Positions 54,032 to 64,000 of a stretch of 64,000 nucleotides of DNA are shown piece after piece. The DNA lies in contig CM049309.1 of NCBI GenBank assembly GCA_026874595.1, positions 5,788,576-5,852,575 of the forward strand. Reading direction: 5' to 3'. The stretch's first letter is position 1. Each line of letters starts with the position of its first letter. The stretch is from Sipunculus nudus (lineage: Eukaryota; Annelida; Sipuncula; Golfingiida; Sipunculidae). A program made the position numbers and the translations under genes. Under the pieces are notes generated by a model. The model was not told the DNA's origin, searched no databases, and saw nothing but the letters and a program-made list of their open reading frames with translations.

Positions 54032-55397
54032 TCTATTTGAAGATATACAGTATATACTAATGGCATGATACTACTGGCACATGCAGAGCTAAGGCTTAAA
54101 ATGTATGCTGCTATTATGAGTATACATTGGAAAGCTTCCGTTTCGCACAATTATATAAACAAAACCTCTAATATACAAAAGGTGAATGAAAACAACTTAA
54201 CCACCATGAACAGATATATAAGTATGCATTTATACATAATATTGAAAAATGGAACTTATATTATCATTATGAATACAAAACATAATGTCTGACACAGCAA
54301 GATTACACAAGGCCAGATCCGTAACCAAGATATTATCATCACAATATATAATAATATAATTTATTTAACCATTCATCGGTTGTCGGTAGGACAAACAAAA
54401 CTACCGTTGCAGTTTCTAGATTTAGTTTTCATGCCCATGCAAAAAATATATATAAATATATTTAATAAAAGTTCATTTTTAAACAATCGACTAACGGATC
54501 AAAAAGCTCAGCTGGCACTCCCTGTGAACTATAACAATAGGATATGACGTCTCCAAGAACCCAGACAACAACCAGAGTAAGAGGTGATCGAAAAAGGTTT
54601 TTTGCCACCCATCGTCTTTCTTTGCTCCAAAATCCTCAATTTACTGAAAGAATATTTAGGTTCTTATATTAATCCTCATTAAGCATAATTTATTTTAAAA
54701 ATTCACTGAGTATCAAGAAAAAAGCAGTCATTACATCCGTTGCGTTTGTCTGGTTAGCCCATATTGATACAGACAGATCTACGTCTAAAAAAAGGTATTG
54801 ACAGAGTGCAAAATTTAAAAAAAAACACGGCGGTACGTAGAGCACAGTACATTTCACGGACATCAATCCAGTTTTAATTACAAATTTTGTCTTATGTTTG
54901 TAAAAGGGCTGAAATTGTTAGCGACAGATTTAAAGAACTGATTAATCCGATTTTCCTTAACATAGTTACATACGTTTTGTTAAACCATATAACGCAGTGT
55001 ATTTCAATCTTATTATAATTTTGTCCAATCACCATGAACACGCACGTACGCATGCCCTAAATCACGAAACTCCACTTCACAAGAATCAGGTCAAAGTGAC
55101 CTTATTTTTTGTTTTCACATAAGATTGCTATAAAAATGGATAATGTTTTTTTGTCTGATACAACATGCCCTGTTAATGCAATGGGTACAAAGGGTTATTC
55201 GCAAGGCCCAGATGACTTTCTAACTAATAATTCGATGGTGTCAAAATATCCGATATCTCCAGGACACTGCTCTAGAATGTGTGCATGTGGACACAATTTG
55301 GACAACAATTGTAAATAAAGCATTAATATAACGTTGAAAAGAATAACTTTCAAGCAAAGAAAATCTAAATATTGCTTCGTTTTCTCGCTCAGGAGAT

Positions 55398-64000
<8,603 letters not shown>

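Larger units (their letters stand above)
47592..55397. other. Intergenic region upstream of gene A, downstream of gene B
   Basis: About 7.8 kb, expected to hold the promoter and 5' UTR of gene A next to 47591 and the 3' UTR of gene B next to 55398. No convincing TATA box or CpG promoter was seen beside 47591. Contents: (AT)n tracts with a MITE (48186-48409), a GC-rich island (48730-49075), a probable solo LTR (51259-51854), a dispersed repeat (52400-52610) and (AT)n at 53969. Confidence 0.55.

Overview
The window looks like nuclear DNA of an intron-rich invertebrate animal, most likely a marine lophotrochozoan such as a mollusc. The reasons are compact GT-AG exons spread over tens of kilobases, long (AT)n and poly-C/G tracts, many small DNA-transposon relics, and a membrane MACPF (perforin-like) protein family of the kind expanded in such animals. 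The taxon is inference; no rRNA or mitochondrial sequence is present to fix it.

Three paralogous multi-exon genes can be reconstructed by splice sites and reading phase. Gene C (+ strand) enters from the left edge and contributes only its last two exons (706-1601, 3333-3545). Gene A (- strand, 47591 down to 10529) is complete. Its fifteen exons join in phase into an uninterrupted 4182-nt frame coding for 1393 residues. Gene B (- strand, from the right edge down to 55398) contributes its last six exons and lies head-to-tail upstream of A. A and C converge, with their 3' ends about 7 kb apart.

The gene A product reads as a signal peptide (1-21), a helical segment (50-99), a MACPF domain (about 100-448), an R-R-K-R furin-type site (472-475), a long cysteine-containing beta-rich ectodomain, a juxtamembrane module with an SEA-like predicted pattern (about 928-1015), one transmembrane helix (about 1040-1061), and a 332-residue cytoplasmic tail. 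The tails of A and B share the motif H-[DE]-Y-V-N-A-Y-x-x-L-H-R-M-M, and the short tail of C has Y-E-N-I-Y. All contain Tyr-x-Asn, the type of site bound by Grb2-class SH2 domains when phosphorylated. The most interesting reading of the window is therefore a cluster of transmembrane perforin-like proteins with possible signalling tails. The MACPF part of B and C lies outside the window and is assumed by paralogy.

Region by region: 1-3.5 kb is the end of gene C; 3.5-10.5 kb is intergenic and repeat-rich; 10.5-29.1 kb holds fourteen exons of gene A; 29.1-47.4 kb is the 18.4-kb first intron of A, with an L1/Tx1-like LINE in the sense orientation (about 31.8-37.1 kb), three orphan exon-like segments and a fold-back element (41.56-42.66 kb). 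At 47.4-47.6 kb is the signal-peptide exon of A. The interval 47.6-55.4 kb is intergenic, with a GC-rich island and a probable solo LTR, and 55.4-64 kb is the 3' half of gene B, with a 149-bp near-perfect inverted repeat in one intron. No tRNA, rRNA, CRISPR or bacterial-type features were seen.
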